Below, one piece after another: positions 33,800 to 42,865 of a DNA stretch of 64,000 bases. The position numbers and the translations under genes are program-made. The notes under the pieces are model-generated. The model saw only the letters and a program-made list of their open reading frames with translations. It had not been told where the DNA came from and searched no databases. Numbering within the stretch: position 1 is the first letter of the stretch; each line of letters opens with the position of its first letter. The stretch is from Marinobacter confluentis. GTDB lineage: Bacteria > Pseudomonadota > Gammaproteobacteria > Pseudomonadales > Oleiphilaceae. The stretch is from the NCBI RefSeq assembly GCF_004785685.1, contig NZ_SRPF01000001.1:1-64000 (forward strand), written 5' to 3'.

Positions 33800-35038
33800 T
33801 CAAACAATGGTGACCTGCTTGTGGCGGACATGTTTACGCGCCTCTGCGGGCTGGTTGATGATCAGGTTCTCGAATCGTTCCACCTGTGAAGCCCAGTCCA
33901 GGTCGAGTGCGTCCAGTCGGGCCTGGGTGCGGATTCTGCTGGTAAATGTCGGCTGATCGATGAGCCTGAGTGCGTGGGTTACAAACGCCTCGCTGTCTTC
34001 CAGACCGGCTTTCATACCGTTATCGCCGTGGCGGATATGTTCGTTGGCGGCCGCATCGTCAAAGGCGACAACCGCGAGGCCGCTGGCCATGGCTTCGATG
34101 ACCACGTTGCCAAAGGTGTCGGTTTTGCTGGGAAAGAGGAACAGATCGCCAGAGGCGTAGTGTTCCGCCAGCCGCTCGCCGCGCTGCACGCCAGCAAAAA
34201 TATAATCCGGGTGCTTTGCAGCCAGCCGGCTTCTCATGGGGCCATCGCCAACCAGCACGAATTTTGCGCTCGGGTGAAGGCTTTTCAGCCGCTCGAAACA
34301 GGATACCGCCAGTTGCAGGTTCTTTTCGGGCGCCAGCCGGCCAACATACAGTACGGCCGCGTCATCCGTTGCCAGGCCCCAGGATTCGCGAAGCGTCTGG
34401 CTCCGTTTGCGAGGGGAGAACAGGCCGCAATCCACTCCGCGACTCCAGATCGCGGTTGGGCTTATGCCCAGGCGGTCAGTGGTGGCCAGGGTTTTCCGCG
34501 TGGGTACCAGGGTGACCGCCGTGCGGTTATGGAACCACTGCCCATAGCGACACAGTAGAGCTTCTAGCCAGCCCACACCATAGTACTGGCTGTAGCTGTG
34601 GAAATTGGTATGAAAGCCGGAGCTGACGGGAATTGAAAGCTTTCGCGCGGCATTAACGGCGCTGACGCCCAGCGGGCCCTGGGTCGCCACGTAAACCGCA
34701 TCTGGTCTTTGGATCTTCCACAGCCTGGCCAATCGCCCGGGGGCCGGGATGCCAAAGCGTAGATCGCTGTAACCAGGTAAGGGAATGGCGGCAACCAGGT
34801 GGCTCTGGTGGCAAAGACGAGGCTCGATTTGTTCAGGCTCCCCGGGCTCACTGTGTCCGGGACGGATGACTGAAACCAGATGGCCGCGACTGACCAGCTC
34901 CGCGCAGAGATACTTGAGCGTGTTAGCTACGCCGTTGGCCTCTGGCGGAAAGGTCTCGGAAACAATGCTAATGTGTCGTTGACCAGTAAGCACCTGACTT
35001 GTTCCAGTCACGTTATCTCCCGAACACTCTGTTTTCAT
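33800..35038 (-). CDS. GT4-family glycosyltransferase
   Basis: A 412-residue GT-B-fold glycosyltransferase of family 4. The N-terminal domain begins HISIVSETFPPEANGVANTL, as in MgtA/SqdX/PimB-type lipid or mannosyl transferases. The C-terminal domain has VLYVGRLAPEKNLQL, FVLVGDGPMRSRL and the nucleotide-sugar site FPSKTDTFGNVVIEAMASG. The start ATG 35038 is chosen because the frame upstream to 35203 overlaps the divergent aldo/keto-reductase gene; its ribosome binding site is weak. No companion lipid or polysaccharide genes are adjacent. A glycolipid role is suggested by similarity, not shown. Confidence 0.85.
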   Translation of the reverse strand: MKTECSGDNVTGTSQVLTGQRHISIVSETFPPEANGVANTLKYLCAELVSRGHLVSVIRPGHSEPGEPEQIEPRLCHQSHLVAAIPLPGYSDLRFGIPAPGRLARLWKIQRPDAVYVATQGPLGVSAVNAARKLSIPVSSGFHTNFHSYSQYYGVGWLEALLCRYGQWFHNRTAVTLVPTRKTLATTDRLGISPTAIWSRGVDCGLFSPRKRSQTLRESWGLATDDAAVLYVGRLAPEKNLQLAVSCFERLKSLHPSAKFVLVGDGPMRSRLAAKHPDYIFAGVQRGERLAEHYASGDLFLFPSKTDTFGNVVIEAMASGLAVVAFDDAAANEHIRHGDNGMKAGLEDSEAFVTHALRLIDQPTFTSRIRTQARLDALDLDWASQVERFENLIINQPAEARKHVRHKQVTIV

Positions 35039-35141
35039 GATAACCACTGTGAAGACAGGGCATGACAGGGTGGCGACACTCGTGTGACAAAACTGTGACA
35101 CCGAATTTTCGATGTCAGACACCGTATAGACCGGAGGATGG

Positions 35142-36179
35142 ATGAGAACCCGCAGTCTCGGCAGAACCGATGTAGAAGTCAGTGAGATATGCCTGGGCAC
35201 CATGACCTGGGGTGAGCAGAATTCTGAGCGCGAGGCGGCAGAGCAGCTGGACTATGCCACGGCTGAAGGCGTCAACTTTATTGATGCGGCCGAGATGTAC
35301 CCGGTGCCGCCCCGGGCAGAAACCCAGGGCCTGACCGAGGTCTATCTGGGAAACTGGCTGGCGAAGCGCGGCCGACGGGATGATCTGGTGATCGCGTCCA
35401 AGGTTGCTGGCCCCGGTAATGGCCTGACCTATCTGCGCAACGGTCCCCACCTCACTGGGCCTCATATCCGCAAAGCCTGCGAGGACAGCCTTCGGCGATT
35501 GCAGACCGATTACATTGATCTGTATCAGGTGCACTGGCCCGGTCGGAATTCCAACTTTTTTGGCAAGCTTGGCTATCAGCACCGGCCGGATGAGCAGGCG
35601 ACTCCCATTGAGGAAACCCTGGAGGCGCTACATGAGCTTGTTCAGGAGGGCAAGATTCGTCACATCGGTATTTCCAATGAAACCCCCTGGGGCACGGCCG
35701 AATATCTGCGACTGTCCCACGAGAATAACTGGCCACGAGTGGTCAGCATCCAGAACCCTTACAACCTGTTGAATCGCACCTTTGAAGTGGGCATGGCGGA
35801 AATTGCCTGCCGCGAGCAGGTGGGGCTGCTGGCCTATTCGCCACTGGCCTTTGGTGTATTGACCGGTAAGTATCTGAATGGCAAACGCCCGGATGGCGCG
35901 CGCCTGTCGCTTTACAGCCGGTTTGCCCGCTACACCAGCCAGCGTGGTGAAGAGGCCACAAGGGCTTACGTGGAGCTCGCCAGGCAGCACGGTCTGTCCC
36001 CGGCCCGGATGGCGCTGGCCTATGTGACCGGGCGGGATTTCGTGACCAGCAATATCATTGGAGGGACCTCTGTTGAGCAACTGCGGGAAAACATCAGTTC
36101 GGCGTCACTGGTTCTGGATGATTCGCTGCTGTCGGAAATTGAGTCGCTGCATCATGAATTCACCTATCCCTGCCCTTAG
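35142..36179 (+). CDS. tas: Tas-like NADP(H)-dependent aldo/keto reductase
   Basis: A 345-residue TIM-barrel oxidoreductase. Hallmarks are MRTRSLGRTDVEVSEICLGT, the catalytic Asp/Tyr region FIDAAEMYPV, the Lys in LVIASKVAG and the DLYQVHWPGRNSN block, with NADPH contacts near IIGGTSVEQLREN. The whole resembles E. coli Tas, named because it complements tyrosine auxotrophy of starving cells. GGAGG lies four bases before the ATG. A hairpin ends the unit. The natural substrate is unknown. Confidence 0.88.
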   Translation: MRTRSLGRTDVEVSEICLGTMTWGEQNSEREAAEQLDYATAEGVNFIDAAEMYPVPPRAETQGLTEVYLGNWLAKRGRRDDLVIASKVAGPGNGLTYLRNGPHLTGPHIRKACEDSLRRLQTDYIDLYQVHWPGRNSNFFGKLGYQHRPDEQATPIEETLEALHELVQEGKIRHIGISNETPWGTAEYLRLSHENNWPRVVSIQNPYNLLNRTFEVGMAEIACREQVGLLAYSPLAFGVLTGKYLNGKRPDGARLSLYSRFARYTSQRGEEATRAYVELARQHGLSPARMALAYVTGRDFVTSNIIGGTSVEQLRENISSASLVLDDSLLSEIESLHHEFTYPCP

Positions 36180-36183
36180 GTTT

Positions 36184-36203
36184 CACCCGGCACAAGCCGG
36201 GTG
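36184..36203 (+). terminator. Hairpin after the aldo/keto reductase
   Basis: CACCCGGC (36184-36191) pairs with GCCGGGTG (36196-36203), eight perfect pairs with an ACAA loop four bases past the stop. Only a short TT follows, so efficiency is uncertain. Confidence 0.55.
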
Positions 36204-36255
36204 TTACACGTTGATACAGAAAACGCTGGTTTTTTGACAAAAAATCGGAGGTGTG

Positions 36256-36315
36256 ATGGCGGCATCCTGCCGCTTTTGTGTGCAAATTCACAACATTTCG
36301 GCCCCGAATGATTAG
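36256..36315 (+). CDS. Putative 19-codon leader ORF
   Basis: ATG 36256 is preceded by a strong Shine-Dalgarno (GGAGGTG, about three to eight bases away) and reads 19 codons, MAASCRFCVQIHNISAPND, to TAG 36313-36315. A TTGACA-like element lies just upstream at about 36233. It precedes the small secreted protein by 56 bases. It may be a leader peptide, or chance: it is too short to judge by composition. Confidence 0.3.
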   Translation: MAASCRFCVQIHNISAPND

Positions 36316-36371
36316 ACTTTAATCCTAGGCATCATTAGACTTCGCCACCTGGTTAGGGTCACAGAAACATC

Positions 36372-36686
36372 ATGATTATTCGCATCTTTATCGTACTTCT
36401 TGCACTTAATATGCTGGCCTTCGTTGTTCGCGCCGAAGCAGGTGAGCGAGTGTTTGCGGACGAGATGCCTACCCAGGACGTTTATCAGCTTCAGGAAGAG
36501 ATGTCCGGCGATTTCGAGCGTGATCCTTCCGATATGTATGCAGCCATCGGTTCGCGTCTGCTTAGCCTTGGTTTTTCCGGCTCTGACGCTCGGTCTCGAA
36601 CCTACGCCTCTGATCCGGCCCGGCCGGACCACGGGGTTGCGCTGCTTGAAGAGGGCGCCTGCCTCAACTTCAAGTGGAATTTCTGA
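36372..36686 (+). CDS. Small secreted protein of unknown function
   Basis: A 104-residue protein with an N-terminal signal peptide (IIRIFIVLLALNMLAFVV core; probable cleavage after VRA at residue 20-21). The mature part of about 83 residues is acidic, with one Cys near the C-terminus (GACLNFKWNF). I recognise no family. The start lies in an AT-rich control region that contains a 9-base direct repeat ATTAGACTT (36311-36319 and 36334-36342). It precedes the CoA-transferase/hydrolase by 87 bases. The envelope location is predicted; the function is unknown. Confidence 0.7.
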   Translation: MIIRIFIVLLALNMLAFVVRAEAGERVFADEMPTQDVYQLQEEMSGDFERDPSDMYAAIGSRLLSLGFSGSDARSRTYASDPARPDHGVALLEEGACLNFKWNF

Positions 36687-36773
36687 TCTGCCCCGATTCA
36701 TTGCCTGACTTGCCCAGCCGTGTGATCATCCGTTTTCTGTAATCGAACTTTGATGCCAAAACGGAGTTTGCTC

Positions 36774-38984
36774 ATGGCCAGCGATAAGCCGCTTACGTTG
36801 AACGACAGTAAGGCGTGCGTGGAACAGCTCATTCAACGGGTCGGCAAGAACATCACCATCGGGCTACCCCTTGGCCTCGGCAAGCCCGTCCGGTTTATCA
36901 ACGCATTGTACGAGCGAGCCTGCTCTGACCCCGCTATAAACCTGCACATTCTGACCGCGTTATCGCTGACAGCCCCGCAAGGTAGCTCATCCCTTGAAAA
37001 GCGTTTCATGGAGCCCTTTGTCGAACGGCTGTATGGTGAAATTCCAGAGCTGGACTACGCCAGGGATGTGGTTCGCAACCGGCTGCCGCCGAATGTCAGG
37101 GTGTCGGAATTCTTCTTCAAGGCGGGCGCTTTTCTGAACAATGCCTCACAGCAGCGGCAATATGTCTGCACCAACTATACCCACGCCGTGCGCGACCTGA
37201 TGGCGCAGGGGGTCAACGTGGTCGCCCAGATGGTGGCGCCGCCAACGGCCCCTGAGGATAAGGGAACGGTCAGCCTGAGCAGCAACCCGGATCTGACGCT
37301 GGATCTGATTCCGCTGCTGCGACAGCGTGAGGCGGAAGGTCAAGCCGTAGCACTGGTTGGCGAGCTCAACCGCTACCTGCCTTTTATGGGCAATCATGCG
37401 GCAATCCCCGAGACTCGTTTTGACATTCTGCTTGAGCATCAGCGGTCCGACTATCCTCTGTTCCCGGCGCCGCAGATGGCGGTGACCCCGGAAGATCACC
37501 TGATTGGCTTCTACGCCAGCACATTGCTGAAAGACGGTGGCACGCTGCAGGTTGGCATTGGTTCGCTGGGTTCAGCGCTGGTTCACAGCGCGATCCTGCG
37601 GCATCGCAGAAACAGCCACTGGAAAGCGGTTTATGACTATCTGGCCGTGGCAGGCAACTTTCCGTCTGCCGAGTCCCTGGGTGGCGTGGACACCTTCGAG
37701 AAAGGGCTTTACGGTTGCAGTGAGATGATGGTGGACGGCTTTATACACCTGCTGGAAGCCGGAGTGATCCACCGCGAGGTCTACAACCATGCGGACCTTC
37801 AGGAACTGATCAACGCCGGCCGGATTGGCCCCGAGGTATCACTGGAAACCCTGGACGTTCTGCGGCAGGAAGATCTGATTGATTCACCCCTGAGGGCCCG
37901 GGATGTTTCCTGGCTGCGCGGCTATGGCATCCTTCGGTCGGAAGTGGAGTATAAAGGCGGCCGGTTGCGAGTCGGGCAACAGTCACTGGAACCCGATCTG
38001 GACCAGCCGGAATCCCGCGATGCCATTAGCCAGGTTGCCCTTGGCGAGCGGCTCGCCGGTGGCATCGTGATTCACGGTGGCTTCTACGTGGGCCCCGAAA
38101 CCTTCTACCAGCGTCTGCGCGACCTGTCCGCCGCTGATCGCCAGCGTATCTGCATGACCAGCGTCAACTTCATCAACCACCTTTATGACCACGCCTATGG
38201 TAATCAGCGGCTGAAGTCGGCCCAGCGGGTCCACAGCCGGTTTATCAACACGGCCATGATGCACACGCTCAACGGTGCGGCCGTCTCTGACGGGCTGGAG
38301 GATGGCCGGGTAGTGAGTGGGGTAGGTGGGCAGTACAATTTTGTCGCCATGGCCCATGAATTGCCAGAAGCCCGCTCGGTTATCTGTCTCAGAAGTGTGC
38401 GTAAATCTGGCCATAAAACGTTGTCCAATATCGTGTTCAGCTATGGCCACTGCACCATACCCCGGCACCTGCGTGATCTGGTGGTGACCGAGTACGGTAT
38501 CGCCGACATTCGCGGGCAGTCTGATGAGCAGGTCTACCTGCGCCTGATTCGAATTGCCGATTCCCGCTTTCAGGAGGAGTTGCTGGCCCAGGCGAAAAAA
38601 GCGGGTAAGGTCGATGCCGCTTTCCAGATACCGCTGGCCTGGCGAAACAATACCCCGGAGGCAGTGAAACGGGCCGTTGAAACCGCCGGTGGGGGCGACC
38701 TTTTCCCCGCCTTCCCATTCGGCTGTGACTTCACCGGTGACGAGCTGGTTCTGGGTAAGGCACTGAAAGCCCTGAAAGCGGAAACCGCGACCGGCCGTGG
38801 TAAAATTTCGACGCTCTGGCGGGCCCTGAAGGCCAGCGATACCGAAGGCCGTTACCAGTCACTGTTGCAGCGAATGAAACTCGACAGTCCCCGGGGCCTG
38901 CGGGAAAAGCTTGATCAAAGGCTGGTGATTCACGGCCTTGATCTGACACACACACCATCGGATACAGGAAACCAGACAGCCTGA
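36774..38984 (+). CDS. Acetyl-CoA hydrolase/transferase family protein, long form
   Basis: A 736-residue member of the acetyl-CoA hydrolase/CoA-transferase family. The N-terminal part (NITIGLPLGLGKPVRFINALY) and the C-terminal conserved domain (GVGGQYNFVAMAHELPEARSVI, then YGIADIRGQSDEQVYLRLI) fit the family, but the protein is longer than typical ~500-residue acetate CoA-transferases, with an additional segment of about 100 residues at the C-terminus. The start ATG 36774 has CGGAG about eight bases upstream; a TTG-ATG pair at 36750-36753 is an alternative. Its stop overlaps the FKBP start (TGATG). The CoA substrate is not clear from sequence. Confidence 0.87.
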   Translation: MASDKPLTLNDSKACVEQLIQRVGKNITIGLPLGLGKPVRFINALYERACSDPAINLHILTALSLTAPQGSSSLEKRFMEPFVERLYGEIPELDYARDVVRNRLPPNVRVSEFFFKAGAFLNNASQQRQYVCTNYTHAVRDLMAQGVNVVAQMVAPPTAPEDKGTVSLSSNPDLTLDLIPLLRQREAEGQAVALVGELNRYLPFMGNHAAIPETRFDILLEHQRSDYPLFPAPQMAVTPEDHLIGFYASTLLKDGGTLQVGIGSLGSALVHSAILRHRRNSHWKAVYDYLAVAGNFPSAESLGGVDTFEKGLYGCSEMMVDGFIHLLEAGVIHREVYNHADLQELINAGRIGPEVSLETLDVLRQEDLIDSPLRARDVSWLRGYGILRSEVEYKGGRLRVGQQSLEPDLDQPESRDAISQVALGERLAGGIVIHGGFYVGPETFYQRLRDLSAADRQRICMTSVNFINHLYDHAYGNQRLKSAQRVHSRFINTAMMHTLNGAAVSDGLEDGRVVSGVGGQYNFVAMAHELPEARSVICLRSVRKSGHKTLSNIVFSYGHCTIPRHLRDLVVTEYGIADIRGQSDEQVYLRLIRIADSRFQEELLAQAKKAGKVDAAFQIPLAWRNNTPEAVKRAVETAGGGDLFPAFPFGCDFTGDELVLGKALKALKAETATGRGKISTLWRALKASDTEGRYQSLLQRMKLDSPRGLREKLDQRLVIHGLDLTHTPSDTGNQTA

Positions 38985-39442
38985 TGCAAAAACCTGCCGT
39001 ATTCACTGTTCATTATGTGCTGAAGAACAAGCTTGGCGAGTTGGTAGACACCTCAGAGGGCAGCGAGCCACTGCGGTTCATGCTGGGTAGCCCGGGGGTC
39101 ATTGCCGGTATTCAGGAAGCGGTGAAAGACCGTAATCCCGGCGACTGCCTGGAGGTCACCGTTCCGCCGTCCATGGCCTACGGTGAGCATAATCCTGAAT
39201 TGGTGCGCACTGTGCCGCGCTCCATGTTCGAAGGCGTTGAAAATCTTCAGGTGGGCATGAAATTCCAGACCAACACCGGTGACGAAGCCCAGATCGTCCA
39301 GGTTGTCAGCATCGACGGCAACCTGATCAAGGTAGACGCCAACCATCCTCTGGCGGGGTTTACCCTCTACTTTGATCTCGAAATCATCGAAAAGCGCGAA
39401 GCGACTGATGACGAAGTGGCGGCTGGCTATCCGTTGGATTAG
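38984..39442 (+). CDS. SlyD-like FKBP-type peptidyl-prolyl isomerase
   Basis: A 152-residue FKBP-domain protein with the SlyD/SlpA layout. The FKBP half is split by an insert-in-flap domain: VHYVLKNKLGELVDTSEGSEPLRFMLGS, then PPSMAYGEHNPELVRTVPRSMF, then HPLAGFTLYFDLEIIEKREAT. It lacks SlyD's His-rich metal-binding tail. It acts as a chaperone and prolyl isomerase in the cytosol. The start overlaps the stop of the CoA-transferase gene, so coupled translation is likely. Its last 59 bases overlap the convergent plsC-like gene. Confidence 0.9.
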   Translation: MQKPAVFTVHYVLKNKLGELVDTSEGSEPLRFMLGSPGVIAGIQEAVKDRNPGDCLEVTVPPSMAYGEHNPELVRTVPRSMFEGVENLQVGMKFQTNTGDEAQIVQVVSIDGNLIKVDANHPLAGFTLYFDLEIIEKREATDDEVAAGYPLD

Positions 39443-40214
39443 CGTCCAGAGCCCCGTCCTGAATCTGATTGACACCCTCCAACACAGTGGATCGCAGCCT
39501 TGCCGCAAGTTCCGATGGTTTATCGTCGGGGGAAGGCACCATTGGTGAATGCATGAGGATGTCCACGGTCGGGGCCGGGTTCTGTAGTAGCCGTCGAAGG
39601 TGGCTCATAAAGCTGTCTTCATTGATAAACGGGGCCAGGTGATCGAGAGCACCGTCGCGACGATACACAATGCTCACTGGCTGAACCGGAACCCCGGCCT
39701 GCTGAGCCGCTTTCAATAACCGGCCGTGGAACGGTAGAACGGTTATCCCGGGGCTGGTTGTCGCTTCCGGAAAAACCATGACGGACTGCCCCTGACTAAG
39801 CCGTGCCTCCAGCTGACTTGCAACATCTGCCACCCTGCCGCCGCCACGTTTGATAAATACGGTGCCCGCCTGTCTCGCCAGCCAGCCAATCAAAGGCCAT
39901 TGGCTGACTTCCGCTTTTGACAGAAACACCGCGGGCATTGCCCCACCCAGCACGGGAATGTCGCACCAGGAAACGTGATTGCAAACGTACAGGGCTGGCT
40001 GATCAGACGGCACGCCGTGGCAGCGTATCTTCAGGCCAAGACTGCGTGTGGACGCGCGGAAGCAGCGTTGGGCCCAGGGTGTGCGATCAACCTTTCTGCG
40101 GCTTACCACGTCGGCCAGTTTCAACCACGTGGCGACCAGAGCAATGGCTCCCAGCAGGCCGATAAACAGAATCAGCCTCAGGGGAATTCGCCGGGTGTTT
40201 GTATGGGGTTTCAT
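39384..40214 (-). CDS. PlsC-type 1-acyl-glycerol-3-phosphate acyltransferase
   Basis: A 276-residue membrane acyltransferase. A membrane segment at about residues 11-30 precedes the catalytic H80-x4-D85 motif (NHVSWCDIP) and the FPEATTS block at 148-154, which binds the glycerol phosphate. Other conserved spots are FIKRGGG and LLKAAQQAGVPVQPVSIVY. The start at ATG 40214 with AGG eight bases upstream gives the usual size; the frame upstream to 40457 is spurious. It probably makes phosphatidic acid or an ornithine-type lipid. The C-terminal ~20 codons overlap the 3' end of the FKBP gene on the other strand. Confidence 0.87.
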   Translation of the reverse strand: MKPHTNTRRIPLRLILFIGLLGAIALVATWLKLADVVSRRKVDRTPWAQRCFRASTRSLGLKIRCHGVPSDQPALYVCNHVSWCDIPVLGGAMPAVFLSKAEVSQWPLIGWLARQAGTVFIKRGGGRVADVASQLEARLSQGQSVMVFPEATTSPGITVLPFHGRLLKAAQQAGVPVQPVSIVYRRDGALDHLAPFINEDSFMSHLRRLLQNPAPTVDILMHSPMVPSPDDKPSELAARLRSTVLEGVNQIQDGALDANPTDSQPPLRHQSLRAFR

Positions 40215-40357
40215 ATAAAGACCTGTGTAGATGACTGCTGCGCCAAGACTATGAATCTGGCGTGACATCCGGATGAACGGCAGGTGACCAACTGATGACA
40301 ATCCGTGCGGGTCGGCGGGCAGCCAGCGTATCCCCGCTGTAACCATTGGGCGCTTCA

Positions 40358-40409
40358 ATGTATATTTCTGAAAAGCATGTATAATTGCTGTTACAGGACG
40401 TAGCCTGTA
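40358..40409 (+). promoter_or_regulatory. Promoter and repeat elements of the RstA/RstB-like operon
   Basis: An exact -10 TATAAT lies at 40380-40385. Two direct copies of ATGTATA (40358-40364 and 40377-40383) are spaced 19 bases apart, about two helix turns, as response-regulator half-sites often are. A dyad TACAGG (40392-40397) with CCTGTA (40404-40409) overlaps the expected transcript start. The -35 is poor, which suggests an activated promoter. Autoregulation is inference. Confidence 0.55.
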
Positions 40410-40462
40410 TCGTCTGAGAAACGGCAATTCGGGTGTTAAAAATCCAAACAACAACATCAGAG

Positions 40463-41200
40463 ATGGACGGCGTGGAACAAACGAACGAAAGTTGGCGGAT
40501 TCTTATAGTCGAGGACGACGAGAGGCTGGCAGAGCTGACCAGAGAGTATCTGGAAAGCAATGGTCTCACCGTATCTCTGGAAACCCACGGCGGAAACGCA
40601 GTCGAACGTATTCGCAATGAACAGCCCGACCTGGTCGTGCTCGATCTGATGCTGCCGGGCGAGGACGGTCTGTCTATCTGTCGTCGCGTGCGGCCGAATT
40701 ACAACGGGCCCATCATCATGTTGACGGCACGCACCGATGATCTCGATCAGGTTCTCGGTCTTGAAATGGGTGCGGACGACTACGTCGGCAAACCCGTCAA
40801 ACCCCGTGTACTTCTTGCCCGCATTCGTGCGCTTCTGCGCCGTGTGACCGAACACGGCACCATTGCCGCCGAAGAGGGTCTGGCGGAAGAGCCGGTTCGG
40901 CTCCAGTTCAATGATCTGGTGGTTGACCGCTCCATGCGTGAAGCCTGGCTTAACGACGCCAGCATCGACCTGACCAGTGCCGAGTTTGATCTGCTGTGGC
41001 TGCTGTCGAGCAATGCCGGCCGGGTGCTGAGCCGTGAGGAAATTTTTACCGCGCTGCGGGGCATTGAATACGATGGCCAGGATCGCTCTATCGACGTCCG
41101 GGTTTCCAGAATCCGGCCAAAAATAGGTGACGATCCCATCCATCCGCGGCGTATCAAGACCGTCCGTAGCAAGGGCTATCTCTTCGTAAAAGAAGCCTGA
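40463..41200 (+). CDS. OmpR-family response regulator, RstA-like
   Basis: A 245-residue regulator from ATG 40463 (a GTG at 40433 would add ten residues). The receiver domain has acidic E17-D18-D19, phospho-acceptor D61 (LVVLDLMLPGEDG) and a Lys in YVGKPVKP. A winged-helix DNA-binding domain (LTSAEFDLLWLLSSNAGRVLSREE, then DVRVSRIRPKIGDD) completes it. The receiver is closer to RstA than to PhoP or OmpR in the SICRRVRPNYNGPI and LDQVLGLEMGADDYV blocks. The partner kinase follows after 58 bases. Confidence 0.9.
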   Translation: MDGVEQTNESWRILIVEDDERLAELTREYLESNGLTVSLETHGGNAVERIRNEQPDLVVLDLMLPGEDGLSICRRVRPNYNGPIIMLTARTDDLDQVLGLEMGADDYVGKPVKPRVLLARIRALLRRVTEHGTIAAEEGLAEEPVRLQFNDLVVDRSMREAWLNDASIDLTSAEFDLLWLLSSNAGRVLSREEIFTALRGIEYDGQDRSIDVRVSRIRPKIGDDPIHPRRIKTVRSKGYLFVKEA

Positions 41201-41258
41201 CTTTTCAGTCTCTGGCGCTGGCCCCTGTGGGCCAGCGTTCATTGCCAGGGTTTATACA

Positions 41259-42833
41259 ATGCCCTTCAAGTTCTTCCTCAAACTTTACGCTCGCCTGATC
41301 GGCCTGACCTTCCTGATATTGCTGTTCTGTGTTGCCCTTTTTCTCGGTGTGAATTCCGTCAGGGAGCAGTATTGGCAGGAACGCTTCGCCGAGCCGCTGA
41401 TGCGCTGGATTGCCTCCACCCCCAACGCGGCCGGACAGTATCACTGGCTTTCTTCTTTTCACGATTTCCGGGTGTTGTCCCCCGGTCAGCTCAGTGCCTC
41501 TGACATTGTGGTCGAACGCCTCTCCTATGGTCAGGTTGTGTCGCTGGACACCAGCATCGGCCATCAGGTCATGATCCAGAGTGAGGCCGGGGAAGTTCTG
41601 ATGCTGCGGTTCGGCGACCTGTACAACGACGTATCCGAAGCGCTCGCGCTGATCGCCCGATGGCACCTTGGTGGCGTACCCGGCGGCGGGCGTGAGCAGG
41701 CAATGGGCCAGCTTTCTGAATCCCTGGGGGTGTCCCTGACCTCGATTCAGGACCCAGATTCGGTGCCGGATGCTGATGTGCTGGGGCGGGTATCCCAGCG
41801 CGGCATTGCGCTCTACCAGCATCCGTTGGAGGGTCAGGCGCACGTTCTGATCCGCCTGGAGGACGGAGCCCTGATTGACCTTTCGATGCCGCCACCATTC
41901 GATCCCTGGGCCTGGCCGGTATTGCTGCTTTTACTGTTGGTCGGCGGCAGTGTGCTGGCGCTGGCGCTCTATCTGGCCATGCGTGAGGTGGACAGCAACC
42001 TCAGGGCGGTTGAATCAGTGGCGATCCGAATCGCCCGTGGGGAAATGAGCGCCCGGGTAGAGACTTCCGACAGTCGCCTGGTGTCGCGTCTTGCGGCCGC
42101 ATTCAATGGAATGGCAGAGCATATTCAGCGCCTGGTCGGGGTTCAGCGGGAAATGATTCACGCCGTTTCCCATGAATTACGGACACCGGTGGCCCGTATC
42201 CGCTTCGGCGTACAGATGATTGAGAGCGCGTCCGATGCCCAGGCGCTTCAGAAACAGCTGGACGGCATTGACGGCGACATTCAGGAGCTGGATGAACTGA
42301 TTGACGAAATACTGACCTACGCCAGGCTGGAGCAGGGCGGGCCGGTGTTTGCACTGCAGGAATCGTCGGTCACCGATATTGTCCGGCAGGTGGTCAGTGA
42401 GCAGCAGATGATCCGTACCGAGCACGTGATTGAAGCGGACATCGACGACGAATCCGAAGCCTGGGCCTTGTCTGATGTAGAACCGCGCTATATCCACCGG
42501 GCGATCCAGAATCTGGTGGGCAACGGCGCACGATATGCGGCCAGCCGCGTGCGGGTTCACTGCCAGTTGGACGAGGATAACTGCCGGATTGACGTAGAAG
42601 ATGACGGGCCCGGCGTGCCTGAAGAAGACTGGGAAAAAGTATTTACCGCCTTTGCCAGACTGGATGACAGCCGCACCCGAACTTCAGGCGGCTATGGGCT
42701 GGGCCTGTCGATTGTGCGGCGTATACTCTACTGGCATGGCGGACAGGCGTTTGTGAGCCGCAGTGAAGCTCTGGGTGGAGCCAGGTTCAGCCTGGTGTGG
42801 CCCCGCAAGAAACCGATTGAACCGTCAATCTGA
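41259..42833 (+). CDS. Sensor histidine kinase, RstB-like
   Basis: A 524-residue membrane kinase. Membrane helices lie at about residues 13-30 and 218-240, and a 185-residue periplasmic region resembles the RstB sensor ([16 protein letters not shown] matches its ISMHRLRGGEIVALD block). A HAMP domain follows, then the H-box with H305 ([19 protein letters not shown]), an N-box ([12 protein letters not shown]) and G-boxes ([11 protein letters not shown], then [10 protein letters not shown]). It is operonic with the RstA-like regulator, and glpK lies 32 bases downstream. The signal is unknown; acidity and magnesium are the cues in enteric bacteria. Confidence 0.9.
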   Translation: MPFKFFLKLYARLIGLTFLILLFCVALFLGVNSVREQYWQERFAEPLMRWIASTPNAAGQYHWLSSFHDFRVLSPGQLSASDIVVERLSYGQVVSLDTSIGHQVMIQSEAGEVLMLRFGDLYNDVSEALALIARWHLGGVPGGGREQAMGQLSESLGVSLTSIQDPDSVPDADVLGRVSQRGIALYQHPLEGQAHVLIRLEDGALIDLSMPPPFDPWAWPVLLLLLLVGGSVLALALYLAMREVDSNLRAVESVAIRIARGEMSARVETSDSRLVSRLAAAFNGMAEHIQRLVGVQREMIHAVSHELRTPVARIRFGVQMIESASDAQALQKQLDGIDGDIQELDELIDEILTYARLEQGGPVFALQESSVTDIVRQVVSEQQMIRTEHVIEADIDDESEAWALSDVEPRYIHRAIQNLVGNGARYAASRVRVHCQLDEDNCRIDVEDDGPGVPEEDWEKVFTAFARLDDSRTRTSGGYGLGLSIVRRILYWHGGQAFVSRSEALGGARFSLVWPRKKPIEPSI

Positions 42834-42865
42834 TTAACGGTTGTATAACTGAAAGGATGCGAATC

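Noticed and set aside
36750..36773. Earlier TTG/ATG start for the CoA-transferase gene
   Set aside because: ATG 36774 has a better-placed Shine-Dalgarno and fits the family N-terminus.
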